DNA from: Cytophagales bacterium
Lineage (GTDB): Bacteria > Bacteroidota > Bacteroidia > Cytophagales > Cyclobacteriaceae
Direction of reading: 5' to 3'
Assembly: GCA_033344775.1 (NCBI GenBank)
Contig: JAWPMT010000004.1
Location: 1,116,001 to 1,180,000, forward strand
Length of the DNA stretch: 64,000 nucleotides
The translations under genes and the position numbers were made by a program. The notes below the pieces were generated by a model that had not been told where the DNA came from, searched no databases, and saw nothing but the letters and a program-made list of their open reading frames with translations. Position 1 is the stretch's first letter. Every line of letters starts with the position of its first letter. Shown one piece after another: positions 1-9,696 of the stretch.

Positions 1-1375
1 CGTAGGTGACATGGCCGGTCAGGTATTTGGTTCCTGACATGGGTGTATTGGAAGCTAGCTTTCCATCTACATTGACCACAAAATGAGAGGTAGATTGTGG
101 AACAGGATAGCCATACATCAATCGGCTCATACCTGCACCCAGGGTAAAGCGGCCATCTTCACTGGATCTTCCAGCGTAATTCACACCTTCCCGAAGCTCA
201 AATTCCATCTTATACTTGATCCGTTCTTCAAACTCGTCAAGGATGGCTTTCTCTTCATCGTTGGCATAGTTGTAGCCAAGCAGCATGTAAGCATAGGCGC
301 TTTTGAACTGATTGAGTTTTTCATGGCACAATGCTGCCGCGAAGTAGGCCCTCATGTTTGGATTCAACAGGTTGCTACGATCTGCCAATTCAATGCCATA
401 CTTTAAAATATCTCTCTGGAAATAATCTTCGGCGATAGTCAGTGACATATTAGCGAACATAGTCGCATTGTTTCCTACATACTTCTCCACATACTGACGT
501 AGCAACCTCGCATAATCTTCTACTTTGTATAGTCCGCTGAAAAACACCTGTCCCACCAGCACCAGGCTATCCGGATTACTTAAATACTCGGCAAGAGAAC
601 GAATGTATCGCTCACGAGATCGTAGCAATACACTGTTTTTTCGTTCCAGCGATTTATGAAGTAGTTGCTCCATCGACACTTCCATGTAACCGGAAAACTG
701 TTCTTTCCTCGCTTCGATCAATCGTTCATTGTTCACCACGCGAGGAAACAAGACGCGATCCCAGGGCTTTACAAATTCCTGGATCATCGACCAATTCAGG
801 GAATCGGCATACTTTTTCTCAGACAGATCGATCAGGTACTTTCTAGCAGCACCTTGAGCTTTTCCTTGATTTACCCACTTCATGGCATTGCTGTAGGCAA
901 AAACATGTTCCTGTTTCTTGGGCTTATCAGCATACGCATCATGGTAATCGTTAAGATTTACGAGGCTATGAGCCAATTCCAGGAATTCATTCACATCCAT
1001 GGCTTGCTCAACACGTAGCACTTGCCGACCCTTTGGTTCATAAAACAACATCGTCGGGTAAGCATTGACCTTCATCAAATCGACAAAATCCAATTGTTGC
1101 TTCTCCGCATCGATGCGTAGTGAAATGAAATGATCATTGAAAAACTCAGCGACGGTATCGGCTGAAAAGACTTCTTTTTCCATCCATTTGCATGGACGGC
1201 ACCATTCGGCGTAGAGGTCTACAAAAACGAATTTTTGCTGACTCTTCGCCTCTTGAAGTGCTTCATCAACGGTAAGATCTCTGAAGGTTATTTCCGAGGC
1301 ATAGGAAATACTTGCGATGAACAGTAGGCATAACAATACCATCCATCGCCTGGTGAGGTGGATACAGGCGGACAT
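1..1375 (-). CDS. Secreted thioredoxin-like protein, 3' end outside window
   Basis: The reading frame is open from an ATG at 1375 to the window edge, giving about 458 residues without a stop, so the C-terminus is missing. The first 26 residues form a signal peptide with a hydrophobic core around LLCLLFIASISYA. A thioredoxin-like domain follows, with the redox motif WCRPC at residues 58-62 and a conserved-looking YPTMLFY segment (cis-Pro loop) near residue 110. The remaining roughly 300 residues look helical and resemble no family I can name. It is probably a periplasmic disulfide reductase or an envelope protein carrying a thioredoxin module. No close partner is seen; 219 bases without a clear gene separate it from the HNH gene on the same strand. 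Confidence 0.85.
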   Translation of the reverse strand, partial: MSACIHLTRRWMVLLCLLFIASISYASEITFRDLTVDEALQEAKSQQKFVFVDLYAEWCRPCKWMEKEVFSADTVAEFFNDHFISLRIDAEKQQLDFVDLMKVNAYPTMLFYEPKGRQVLRVEQAMDVNEFLELAHSLVNLNDYHDAYADKPKKQEHVFAYSNAMKWVNQGKAQGAARKYLIDLSEKKYADSLNWSMIQEFVKPWDRVLFPRVVNNERLIEARKEQFSGYMEVSMEQLLHKSLERKNSVLLRSRERYIRSLAEYLSNPDSLVLVGQVFFSGLYKVEDYARLLRQYVEKYVGNNATMFANMSLTIAEDYFQRDILKYGIELADRSNLLNPNMRAYFAAALCHEKLNQFKSAYAYMLLGYNYANDEEKAILDEFEERIKYKMEFELREGVNYAGRSSEDGRFTLGAGMSRLMYGYPVPQSTSHFVVNVDGKLASNTPMSGTKYLTGHVTY

Positions 1376-1594
1376 AACACAAATTTCCTTTTGAACGAAA
1401 TTATTTTAGTTCACGTATAGATCGTACCAAAAGTTATTCGGCTTAGGTAGTGAACCGGTGTTTTGTGGGATAAGTGGGAAGAATGATCTGCGCAAGTTGA
1501 TTGCTTTAGATCTGTTTTTTGTCTGGCTGAACGGATATTGATCAATTCGATTTGACTTTTCTTTGTTAAGAGTAAGTACGGGTTTTTGGGACCA

Positions 1595-1882
1595 TCACCC
1601 CTTCCTTCCTATGGCATAGGCTTTGAAACTGATCATTTTCTCATGATTCAACAAGCTTTCCAGGGTGTTGTAATCACGCCCCAGTTCTTTGTTTCCTGCA
1701 ATCGCATGAATATAAGTATGGCATTTTCGACAGACGTAAATGCCCCGCGTATTCATTTCTTCTCGGGTATACCTTTTCCTGAACCATTTGTTGCTATGGC
1801 ATTTCTTCGGGATCAGGTGATGGAATGTCAGAGGGAGGTCTTTCTCACAAATCTCGCAGTGTTCCGGTTCCGTGTTAGTCAT
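1595..1882 (-). CDS. Small HNH endonuclease-like protein
   Basis: The 95-residue protein has the pattern of compact HNH nucleases: a CEIC zinc knuckle near residues 9-12, the HHLIPK segment holding the first catalytic histidines near residue 21, and a second knuckle CRKCHTYIH near residues 51-59. This order CxxC / HH / CxxCH is typical of standalone bacterial HNH proteins that bind one structural zinc and cut or nick DNA with one divalent metal. It starts at an ATG 57 bases after the stop of the last permease of the operon and may be read through from it. The biological role is not known; no methylase or phage gene is nearby. Confidence 0.8.
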   Translation of the reverse strand: MTNTEPEHCEICEKDLPLTFHHLIPKKCHSNKWFRKRYTREEMNTRGIYVCRKCHTYIHAIAGNKELGRDYNTLESLLNHEKMISFKAYAIGRKG

Positions 1883-1939
1883 CTATTCTTCAGTATGCCT
1901 ATCAAAGGTAAACACATGAAAGAGGATCAGCTGGATCAA

Positions 1940-4507
1940 TTACTCATCTCTCAGCGACCTTACCGGATTGACACTTGCTGCTCTCATGGTCTGCGAACCA
2001 ACGATGAGCCAGGTTAATATCATCGCCAATAGTCCTGAAAGTGCGAACGGCCACCAGGAGATATTGATACGATAGGCAAAGTTCTCCAACCAGTCATTCA
2101 CAGAAAAATAAGCAATCGGAGCACCAACCAATAAGGCCAGCACGATGATCATGGTGAAGTCTTTGGTAAGCAGCACAATCAACTGCCAGGTATCACTACC
2201 CAATACTTTTCGAATCCCGATTTCCTTCATCCGGCGCTGACAAGCGTAAGTTGCAAGTCCAAACAATCCTAAAAGGCTGATCATCAGGGCAAGCATAGAA
2301 CTATAGCTGGTAAGTTTTTGAAGCGTCATCTCCTGTTCATAGCTATTCGCAATTCGTCGGTCCAGGAAATTGTACTGGATCGGGAAGCCACTTAACTCTT
2401 CGTGTACATCAATCAAGTGATCCACGACTTCATTCAATTGATTTGGCTTTGCTTTCACAAACACATAAGTACCATTTGGCTTATTCATTAAGATCACCGG
2501 CTGAATCTTGTCGTGCAAAGTGGTCACGTGAAAATCTTTGACAACCCCTACAATTTCACCTTGACGATCCCAAAAGGAAAGGCGTTCACCAATTGGGTTT
2601 TCAAACCCCATGGCCTTCACGGCGGTTTCATTGATCAGAAATTCACGAGAGCCGTCGGACAGTTCCGTGTTGAAGTAACGACCACTAACAAGTTCCATTC
2701 CAGTCAAGGAAGCAAATCCTGCATCGACTTCCTGAATCCCAAAAAAGATCTGCTCTTCCGCGTCGAGCAATCTCCACCTGACATCACTGGTAAAACCAAT
2801 TCCAGCGCCAACAAAATCGTGATTGGAACTGGCTACGCCAGCCACACCTGAATGCGCCAGTAACTTGGATTTGATCACCTCATATTTATCGAATGTACTT
2901 TGATCCAACTCCAAATACACAATCTGTTCCTTGTCAAAACCCAGTTCCTTGGAAGTGAAGTATTTCATTTGCTGAGATACTACAAATGCTGCTGAAACCA
3001 GTACAATGGAAATGGTAAACTGGAAACCCACTAAAGCTTTACGCAATATGGGCTGGAAGCCTTTCTTCGGCATCAGGTTTTTGAGCGCATTGAAGGGATT
3101 GAACGATGCCAGAAATACCGCCGGATAAATCCCTGAAAGTACTACCGTAAGTACAAACATGACTCCCAAAAAAAGGTAGATCATTGGGTCGCTAAAATCA
3201 ATCGTGATTTGCTTGTAAACCAGGGCATTGAAGAACGGGATGGAAACCGAACACAGTACCAACGCAAGAAAAGAAGCCATGATCACCAGAATCGACGATT
3301 CTATGAGGAATTGCCAAATGAGGTTTGACTTGTTGGCACCAATGATTTTACGCAAGCCTATTTCCCTGGTTCTTCTTAGGGCTTTTGCTGTAGCCAGATT
3401 GATATAATTGAAACTTGCAATGAGAATGGAACACAAAGCCACCAAAGCAAACATGATCAAGGTATTGATCTTTCCACCACTTGGTGCTCCATTCTGGAAA
3501 CTATCATACAGCCGTTGATCCTGAAAAGGTTGGGCCATGAGGGTGTACCAGGCATCGTTAGCAACAGCGATTTCATTGGCTTTGGCATGGAAAGCTTCCA
3601 TGTTGGATCCCGGTGCCAGTTTTAAATAAGTAGCGAAGTAGGTATTTCCCCAGTTGTCGTAACCGTTCTGAAAACTCAGAATCACTTCCAATGGAATCAT
3701 TGCATCAAATTGCATGGAAGAATGATAGGGAACATCTACGACTGCAGTGACCGTAAACGAAATCTCATGAACCCCTTCCTGCATGATGATGGTCTGCCCG
3801 ATCGCTGACTTTCCTGGAAAATGGTTATCAGCTATGGCTTTAGAAATTACAACATTTTGGGGCTGATCGAGGCACGATGATGGATTACCCTCGATAACGG
3901 GAAATGAAAACAACTCGAAAAAGTTGGGATCGGCCGCAGCTACATTACTTTCTCTGGTTTCCTCATTCAACACCAAAGTAAAACGTTCCGGAAAGTTATA
4001 ACGCGTCCGTTCCAGCACTTCAGGCAATTGCTCTTTAAACACATCACCTGTAGGGTAGGCAGAAGCTTCTTCCGTATGCATTTCCCCTTGCCATTCGAAA
4101 TTCATCAATAACCGGTGCAGCTGGTCTCCACTCGCATGAAACCGATCGAATTTGAGCTCGTCCTGAATCCAGATCATGGTCATCAAAGCACACCATAAGC
4201 CAAAAGTGAGACCGATAACATTGATAGCCGTAAAGGCCTTTTCTCTTCGAAATGACCGAAAAGCCATTTTTACATTGTTTTTGAACATGCCGTAATAATT
4301 GAGTTGTTGATATCCTTCAAAAGACCGGATGATCCCAGGTCTGAATAACAATAGAACGTCTTTGGCCAATAGCCATTTTGCAAACTTTCGATGCTGATAA
4401 TGCCGCTCAAATCGTTCCAGCAAATCACCTTCGATATCATCCACGATATCAGGATCACAATACAAGCGAAAAAGACGAAAAGGGAACTTCGGAGGTGTTT
4501 TACTCAT
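1940..4507 (-). CDS. FtsX/MacB-like ABC permease with prefix domain (operon gene 5)
   Basis: 855 residues. The N-terminal 65 residues form a cytoplasmic prefix domain (PPKFPFRLFRLYCDPDIVDD, then EGDLLERF and LFRPGIIR), seen in PadR-controlled Bacteroidota permeases. A MacB-like permease follows: TM1 near residue 95, a large periplasmic domain, three helices beginning near 345, then a second copy of the same unit. The FtsX coupling motif appears twice, as EIGLRKIIGA near 378 and EIGIRKVLGS near 762. Such permeases couple ATP hydrolysis by a separate ATPase to periplasmic movement of substrates such as lipoproteins, peptides or drugs; no ATPase is present here. I prefer the ATG at 4507 over an in-frame GTG at 4510 because it gives the ATGAGTAA overlap with the upstream stop that recurs along the operon. 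Confidence 0.9.
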   Translation of the reverse strand: MSKTPPKFPFRLFRLYCDPDIVDDIEGDLLERFERHYQHRKFAKWLLAKDVLLLFRPGIIRSFEGYQQLNYYGMFKNNVKMAFRSFRREKAFTAINVIGLTFGLWCALMTMIWIQDELKFDRFHASGDQLHRLLMNFEWQGEMHTEEASAYPTGDVFKEQLPEVLERTRYNFPERFTLVLNEETRESNVAAADPNFFELFSFPVIEGNPSSCLDQPQNVVISKAIADNHFPGKSAIGQTIIMQEGVHEISFTVTAVVDVPYHSSMQFDAMIPLEVILSFQNGYDNWGNTYFATYLKLAPGSNMEAFHAKANEIAVANDAWYTLMAQPFQDQRLYDSFQNGAPSGGKINTLIMFALVALCSILIASFNYINLATAKALRRTREIGLRKIIGANKSNLIWQFLIESSILVIMASFLALVLCSVSIPFFNALVYKQITIDFSDPMIYLFLGVMFVLTVVLSGIYPAVFLASFNPFNALKNLMPKKGFQPILRKALVGFQFTISIVLVSAAFVVSQQMKYFTSKELGFDKEQIVYLELDQSTFDKYEVIKSKLLAHSGVAGVASSNHDFVGAGIGFTSDVRWRLLDAEEQIFFGIQEVDAGFASLTGMELVSGRYFNTELSDGSREFLINETAVKAMGFENPIGERLSFWDRQGEIVGVVKDFHVTTLHDKIQPVILMNKPNGTYVFVKAKPNQLNEVVDHLIDVHEELSGFPIQYNFLDRRIANSYEQEMTLQKLTSYSSMLALMISLLGLFGLATYACQRRMKEIGIRKVLGSDTWQLIVLLTKDFTMIIVLALLVGAPIAYFSVNDWLENFAYRINISWWPFALSGLLAMILTWLIVGSQTMRAASVNPVRSLRDE

Positions 4508-7052
4508 CACTTAATTCGTTTACCGGATTGAGTGTCAAAGCCTTCCTCATCTGAATCGCCAAGACTCCAAAAACCAACAATGCAATTGCACCGACACTGC
4601 CCACAAAAAGGCCGGGCGTAAAATCAATGCGGTAACTGAATTCATTGAGCCACATTTTGGAAAAGTAGATTGATAAAGGCAGGCTGATTAGCATTGAAAT
4701 CAGAAGTGTTTTCATATAACCTGAAAAAAGAAGGATGCCTAAATCCGGCAACGGAGCGCCTAGCACCGACCTTAAGGCAATTTCTTTTCTTTTTACCTGC
4801 ATCAGGTAAGTACTCACCCCAAGGGTTCCGAACATCGCAATAGCCATTGCCAAACCTAAAAAGACATATAGGATCTTCCGTTGCTGAGTAGCTTCATCAT
4901 GCATATGTCCAAATTGTTCGTCCAAAAAATGGTAAGTAAAGGGATATTTGGGCACATAGGTTTCCCAAATTTTCGCAATATGATCTACAACCTGCATCGC
5001 TGAAGCAGCGGACATTTTCACAACGAAAGATTCCTCTTGATTTGAACGTAGCATGATCATAGGCGCAATGGTCTTTTGAAGAGACTCGCTATGAAAATCA
5101 TTGACTATCCCAATGACCTTCCACGGCTCAGCCTCCTCTTCCCCTGGTAAATCCAGCATCTTCATTGTACTTCCTATAAGGTTTTGTGAGGGCCAACCCA
5201 ATTGTTTCGCTGCGGTTTCATTAAGTACCGCTGTACGGTTCGTGTTCGACTGCAGTGAAAGATTAAACATTCGACCTTCTATCAATCTTAGCTCCATTAA
5301 TGAAGGAAAATTCGCACTACAATAAACAGTGGTCAGGCGTTTCTCGTAAGCAATTCCATTGATATTGATGCTAGATGTTTCCGCATTTGAATGCGGTAAT
5401 GCACCAGTCGACATGGCAACTCCGATCACACCAGGTAGTGCTTTCACTCTTTCAAGGATAGTCGTCGCATTACGAAAAGAGTGTTTGTTATTAGAATTGA
5501 AGTAAAAGATCTGTTCAGGATTAAGCCCCAACTCTCGTTCCTGCATGAACACAAACTGTCTGGAAATCAACAGGCTCATTACCATGAGCACCATGACTAC
5601 TACGAATTGAAAGCTTAATACGCCTTGCTGCAAAGCCTTGATCCTGATATTGCTAACCTTTCTTGCCATTGCCTGAGCGGCAGATGTGCCAGAAATAATC
5701 ATGAATGAGTAAAGGGAATAGGGCAACGCCAATACTAGAGCAACCACAGGAATTAACAGCCAAAAGGTAAAATCCAGGGAGAGGGAATGGATATAGGGCT
5801 TCAACATGGTTTCTGCCAATATAAACCCGACCACAAAAGCAATTAGGATGGCGATTCCAATGGACAGATAAGTTTCTACCAATTGCTTCAATACTTCCAA
5901 CCTGGTATTGGATCCGATGGCTTTTCTTACCCCCAGGGTTCTGATCTTTTTGAGAAAATCGCATAAAGCAAGGTTCAGGAAATTCGCCCCAGCCATCAGG
6001 AGAATCACCACAGCGATGAGGATCAGGCTCTCGATCAGGCTTTCGTTTCCATGTTTGGCGACATCCATCTCAAGGCCCTCTTCGAAATAGACGTTCTGCA
6101 TTGGTTGCCAACTGATGGTTTGATTTCCCTGCAGGTATGGCAAACTTAAAGTCCTGGGTGAAGCCTCCGAAAACAGATAGTACGAAAAAGAATGTGCATC
6201 CTTTTCATTAAGTACCCTTGAAGTATACCCCATTGCAGTAATCGGCGCCACGAATTGCAGATCAAGGTGACTTTGATGCGGTAATGGAGCCAATACCCCT
6301 GCCACTTTCAACAGGCCCTTGTTATCAATTTCCAGTATTTCACCTATCGGATTGATCTTCCCAAAATACTTCATGGCCATTTCGTGGGAGATGACTACCG
6401 TATTTGGCAGCTGAAGAACGGATGCATCTCCGTATAAAAACGGATAGTCCAATAATTGAAAAAAGGAAGGATCCACATAAAAAAACTGACTTTCAAAAAA
6501 ACTATGATGATCATAAGTCACCAATTCATCCTCCTGGAGTATTCTAACCAGATCATCTTCCTCAACCCTAAGAGAATTTATCAACCAGTCTCTGAATGGA
6601 GCAGATAATAATGGCGTACGGTAGGAAGCTTCAGCCGAGTTAGATGTTCGGACAGCCCTATACAATCGCTCTTTATTACTAAAGAATGAATCAGTTTGAT
6701 ATTCTTGCGCTACATATTGATGGATCAGGAAGGTGCTTGCCAACGCCAAACTCAGCCCGATGATATTGTACATCGAAAAGCTATTGGCTTGTTTGGTATT
6801 TCTCCATCCCACCTTGAGGAAAAATCCGAAAAAACTCCACAATCCTGCTTTTTGATGGCGTCTCCCTGACCCGATTATTCCAGGACGGAATAACAGTAAA
6901 ACATCTCTTAACAAAAGCCAGGATGCCCCTTGTCGGTATTGGTAATGATGCTCGTAGCGCTCCAAAAGATCGCCTTCGATATCATCCACAATATCAGGAT
7001 CACAATACCAGCGAAATAGGCGAAAAGGGAACTTCGGAGGCGTTTTACTCAT
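4500..7052 (-). CDS. FtsX/MacB-like ABC permease with prefix domain (operon gene 4)
   Basis: 850 residues from the ATG at 7052. An in-frame GTG 51 bases upstream would extend deep into the previous gene and is less likely. The prefix domain nearly matches that of the next gene (both begin MSKTPPKFPFRLFR). The permease body is much more diverged, with weak coupling motifs (LGVRKAIGSN near 369 and EIALRSVLGA near 753), and its periplasmic domains share little with its neighbours. It overlaps the upstream gene by the 8 bases ATGAGTAA, so translation is probably coupled. Substrate unknown. Confidence 0.9.
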   Translation of the reverse strand: MSKTPPKFPFRLFRWYCDPDIVDDIEGDLLERYEHHYQYRQGASWLLLRDVLLLFRPGIIGSGRRHQKAGLWSFFGFFLKVGWRNTKQANSFSMYNIIGLSLALASTFLIHQYVAQEYQTDSFFSNKERLYRAVRTSNSAEASYRTPLLSAPFRDWLINSLRVEEDDLVRILQEDELVTYDHHSFFESQFFYVDPSFFQLLDYPFLYGDASVLQLPNTVVISHEMAMKYFGKINPIGEILEIDNKGLLKVAGVLAPLPHQSHLDLQFVAPITAMGYTSRVLNEKDAHSFSYYLFSEASPRTLSLPYLQGNQTISWQPMQNVYFEEGLEMDVAKHGNESLIESLILIAVVILLMAGANFLNLALCDFLKKIRTLGVRKAIGSNTRLEVLKQLVETYLSIGIAILIAFVVGFILAETMLKPYIHSLSLDFTFWLLIPVVALVLALPYSLYSFMIISGTSAAQAMARKVSNIRIKALQQGVLSFQFVVVMVLMVMSLLISRQFVFMQERELGLNPEQIFYFNSNNKHSFRNATTILERVKALPGVIGVAMSTGALPHSNAETSSININGIAYEKRLTTVYCSANFPSLMELRLIEGRMFNLSLQSNTNRTAVLNETAAKQLGWPSQNLIGSTMKMLDLPGEEEAEPWKVIGIVNDFHSESLQKTIAPMIMLRSNQEESFVVKMSAASAMQVVDHIAKIWETYVPKYPFTYHFLDEQFGHMHDEATQQRKILYVFLGLAMAIAMFGTLGVSTYLMQVKRKEIALRSVLGAPLPDLGILLFSGYMKTLLISMLISLPLSIYFSKMWLNEFSYRIDFTPGLFVGSVGAIALLVFGVLAIQMRKALTLNPVNELSDE

Positions 7053-9696
7053 CGCGCAATTGTTTAGCTGGATTGACTCGCATGGCACGAAGGATTTTCC
7101 CACTAATCAACAAGAGCGTCATGAGAGCAACACAGATCAATGGAAAGGAAAAGAGTTCCCATCCAATCGGGAGGCGATAAGCATAATTACTCAACCAGGT
7201 CCGGGCACCCCAGAAAATGATCGGGCCACCCAATAAGAACGCCAATCCTAGAATCTGGATGTACTCATTGGATAGCAACTGGAAAAGCTGTCGGGCATTG
7301 GCTCCCAGGACCTTTCTGATCCCTATCTCTTTCATCCTTTGCGACAATGTGAATGTGATAAGCGCAAGGATGCCCATTCCGGAAATGAGGATGGTGATCA
7401 TTGAGAAGGTTCCGAAAACCTGACTGAATCTTGCCTCCTCTTCATATTGCAAATTGAATTCCTGATCCAGAAAGAATGAAATATAGGGCTCTCTATGATA
7501 CAATTCCCGATAAGTATTTTCGATGAAGCTCAACGTCTCATGAACATGGTTCAGGTTGATCTTGATGGTCAGAAAAGCCGCATAATCATTCACGCAAAAA
7601 ATGGTAGGATTCGTGAAATCATGCAGTGAATTCCAATTCACATCCTTTACGACTCCCCATATCCGAATAGTATCCATATCTTCCAATACGACACTGTGTT
7701 CCAACGCCTCGGCTGGGTTTTGTAGTCCCAGTGATTTAAGCGCTCTTTCGTTGATGATGACCGCATCCATATCACCCATGTACGCAGGAAAAGTACTACC
7801 AGCCACCAATTCAAAACCGAAAGTATCGATGAATTGCCGATCGACCATAATGGCATCCATACTTGTTTCTTCCGTCCTGGGGTCACCAAGTTTTCGAATA
7901 CCTCCATTCCATACTTCACCTGTTGAGGGCACATTGCTGGTTGCACTAATCGCCTGAATATCGGACCTTTCCAGCAAGCGTTGTTTGAATTGATTTTGCT
8001 TACGGATCCTTACTTCATGCCCTTCTTCTACGACCGTTCTGGAGCCCTTCACCACGAATAATTTCTCCAATTCCATCCCCAACTGCTGATTTTGCATGAA
8101 TTGAAGTTGATGAAAAACCAACCAGGTCCCGGCAATCAATAGCAAAGAAGTAAGGAGTTGAAAAATGATCAAACCCTTTTTGATCATGAGTCCATTTTTC
8201 CCCAACTGAATGGTATTTCGGCTGGAGGCAGATTTGACGCTGAGCAAGGCAGGATACATTCCAGTAGCCAGTGTGAGGCCGAAAACGGCGACCAATAAAC
8301 CCTGCCAAAAGAAGCTACTATCGAGCAACGACCAGGACAGTTGAAGATTCAACAGATCATTGACATAAGGTATCAACACATAGGCAACTGAGAAGGCTAA
8401 ACCAATAGCAAGCAGGATAAAGCAAAGTGCTTCAAAAAGAAATTGACCGAGTAATTGCCTTTTGTTCGCTCCCAAAGCCTTTCTTAATGCGACTTCCCCC
8501 GTTTTTTTGAAGGCTCGTGCAGAGGCCAGGTTAATGAAATTGATACTGGCTACTACCAATAAGACCAACGATATCACCGAAAAGAGCAGCAGATTTCTGG
8601 GGCTTCCTTTATAAAGCCCGCCATCTCCAGGGATATGTGGATCCAGATAAATGTCAGCAATAGGTTGGAAAGAACTTTCCTGAGTCAGTTCCATGCTTTC
8701 CAAGATGTGTCCAATCCGTTCTTCGACCAGTTGATCAATCAATGGGGTTATTTCTCCCGGTGATTTCCCTTCTTCCAATTCAAAATAAGTATAGAAGTTT
8801 TCCCACGCCCAGCCATCGTTTCGGACATAAAGACCAAAATTTGCCAGTAGATAGTCCACTGGTAGCAGGTAATCAAAGTCCAGGTGTGTTCCAGCAGGCA
8901 AATCATCTAGCAGACCTGTAATGATGAAGTTACCCGACATGGGTCCTGCTCCCATTCGAAGCTGCTTTCCAACTGGGTTCTCGTCACCAAAAAACTTTTG
9001 TGCGGTTTCCTGGGTAAGGACCATGCTATTAGGTTCCATCAGGGCTGTTTCTGCATCACCATGCGCCATCGGGTAATTGAGCATTTGCAGAAAATTCTTC
9101 TCTACATAATAAATTCCGTTTTCCTGGAATTTTCTTGAGTTGTCTAAATTGGAAATCACCGGGCTTTCATCCTCGAAAACGGGACGGACTCTGCTCATTT
9201 GTTTGATCCCTGAGATTTTTTCAATAACCTCGGGCCCCAGGCCATAGGTGGTGTTGGCATTGGTTACTAGTTCTCCATCTTTGAGGAAATTATAATTGAT
9301 CCGGTATTTGTTATGGGCATTTAGGTGATAGCTGTCGAATTGTTCCTGATCGTAGACGTATAAACCGATCATTAGGCTAACACAAAATGCCAGGGAAAGC
9401 CCCAATAAATTGATGAAGGCGTAGCTTTTTTCTTTTTTGAAACTACGGATAGTAAGTAGTAAGAAATGACCGATCATGCCTATATTGGTCATTTGAGGAA
9501 AGAGGTTTAGTGGCCGAATGATCCCAGGACGGAAGAGCTTCAGCACATCAAGCGTGAAGAGTCTTCTTCCAGATTTGTTTTGCTTGTTCCTGTGTTCAAA
9601 ACGCTCGACCAAATCTCCTTCAATGTCTTCTACCATCTCGGGATCGCAAAACCAGCGCAAGAATCGCAAAGGGAGTTTTGGCGGCTGCTTACTCAT
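7045..9696 (-). CDS. FtsX/MacB-like ABC permease with prefix domain (operon gene 3)
   Basis: 883 residues from the ATG at 9696, chosen because it overlaps the upstream stop by ATGAGTAA; a start 12 bases upstream is possible. Prefix domain with PPKLPLRFLRWFCDPEMVED and EGDLVERF in residues 1-60. The two permease units carry EVALRKALGANKRQ near 397 and EIGIRKVLGANARQ near 787. It is the longest of the five, because of an enlarged first periplasmic domain. The last residues, RAMRVNPAKQLRDE, match the conserved tail (R-A-x-x-x-N-P-x-x-x-L-R-x-E) of the other permeases here. Confidence 0.9.
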   Translation of the reverse strand: MSKQPPKLPLRFLRWFCDPEMVEDIEGDLVERFEHRNKQNKSGRRLFTLDVLKLFRPGIIRPLNLFPQMTNIGMIGHFLLLTIRSFKKEKSYAFINLLGLSLAFCVSLMIGLYVYDQEQFDSYHLNAHNKYRINYNFLKDGELVTNANTTYGLGPEVIEKISGIKQMSRVRPVFEDESPVISNLDNSRKFQENGIYYVEKNFLQMLNYPMAHGDAETALMEPNSMVLTQETAQKFFGDENPVGKQLRMGAGPMSGNFIITGLLDDLPAGTHLDFDYLLPVDYLLANFGLYVRNDGWAWENFYTYFELEEGKSPGEITPLIDQLVEERIGHILESMELTQESSFQPIADIYLDPHIPGDGGLYKGSPRNLLLFSVISLVLLVVASINFINLASARAFKKTGEVALRKALGANKRQLLGQFLFEALCFILLAIGLAFSVAYVLIPYVNDLLNLQLSWSLLDSSFFWQGLLVAVFGLTLATGMYPALLSVKSASSRNTIQLGKNGLMIKKGLIIFQLLTSLLLIAGTWLVFHQLQFMQNQQLGMELEKLFVVKGSRTVVEEGHEVRIRKQNQFKQRLLERSDIQAISATSNVPSTGEVWNGGIRKLGDPRTEETSMDAIMVDRQFIDTFGFELVAGSTFPAYMGDMDAVIINERALKSLGLQNPAEALEHSVVLEDMDTIRIWGVVKDVNWNSLHDFTNPTIFCVNDYAAFLTIKINLNHVHETLSFIENTYRELYHREPYISFFLDQEFNLQYEEEARFSQVFGTFSMITILISGMGILALITFTLSQRMKEIGIRKVLGANARQLFQLLSNEYIQILGLAFLLGGPIIFWGARTWLSNYAYRLPIGWELFSFPLICVALMTLLLISGKILRAMRVNPAKQLRDE

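Noticed and set aside
1586-2017. 143-residue plus-strand frame over the HNH gene
   Set aside because: It is the antisense of the HNH gene and the permease 3' end; the HNH motif strand is clearly the coding one.
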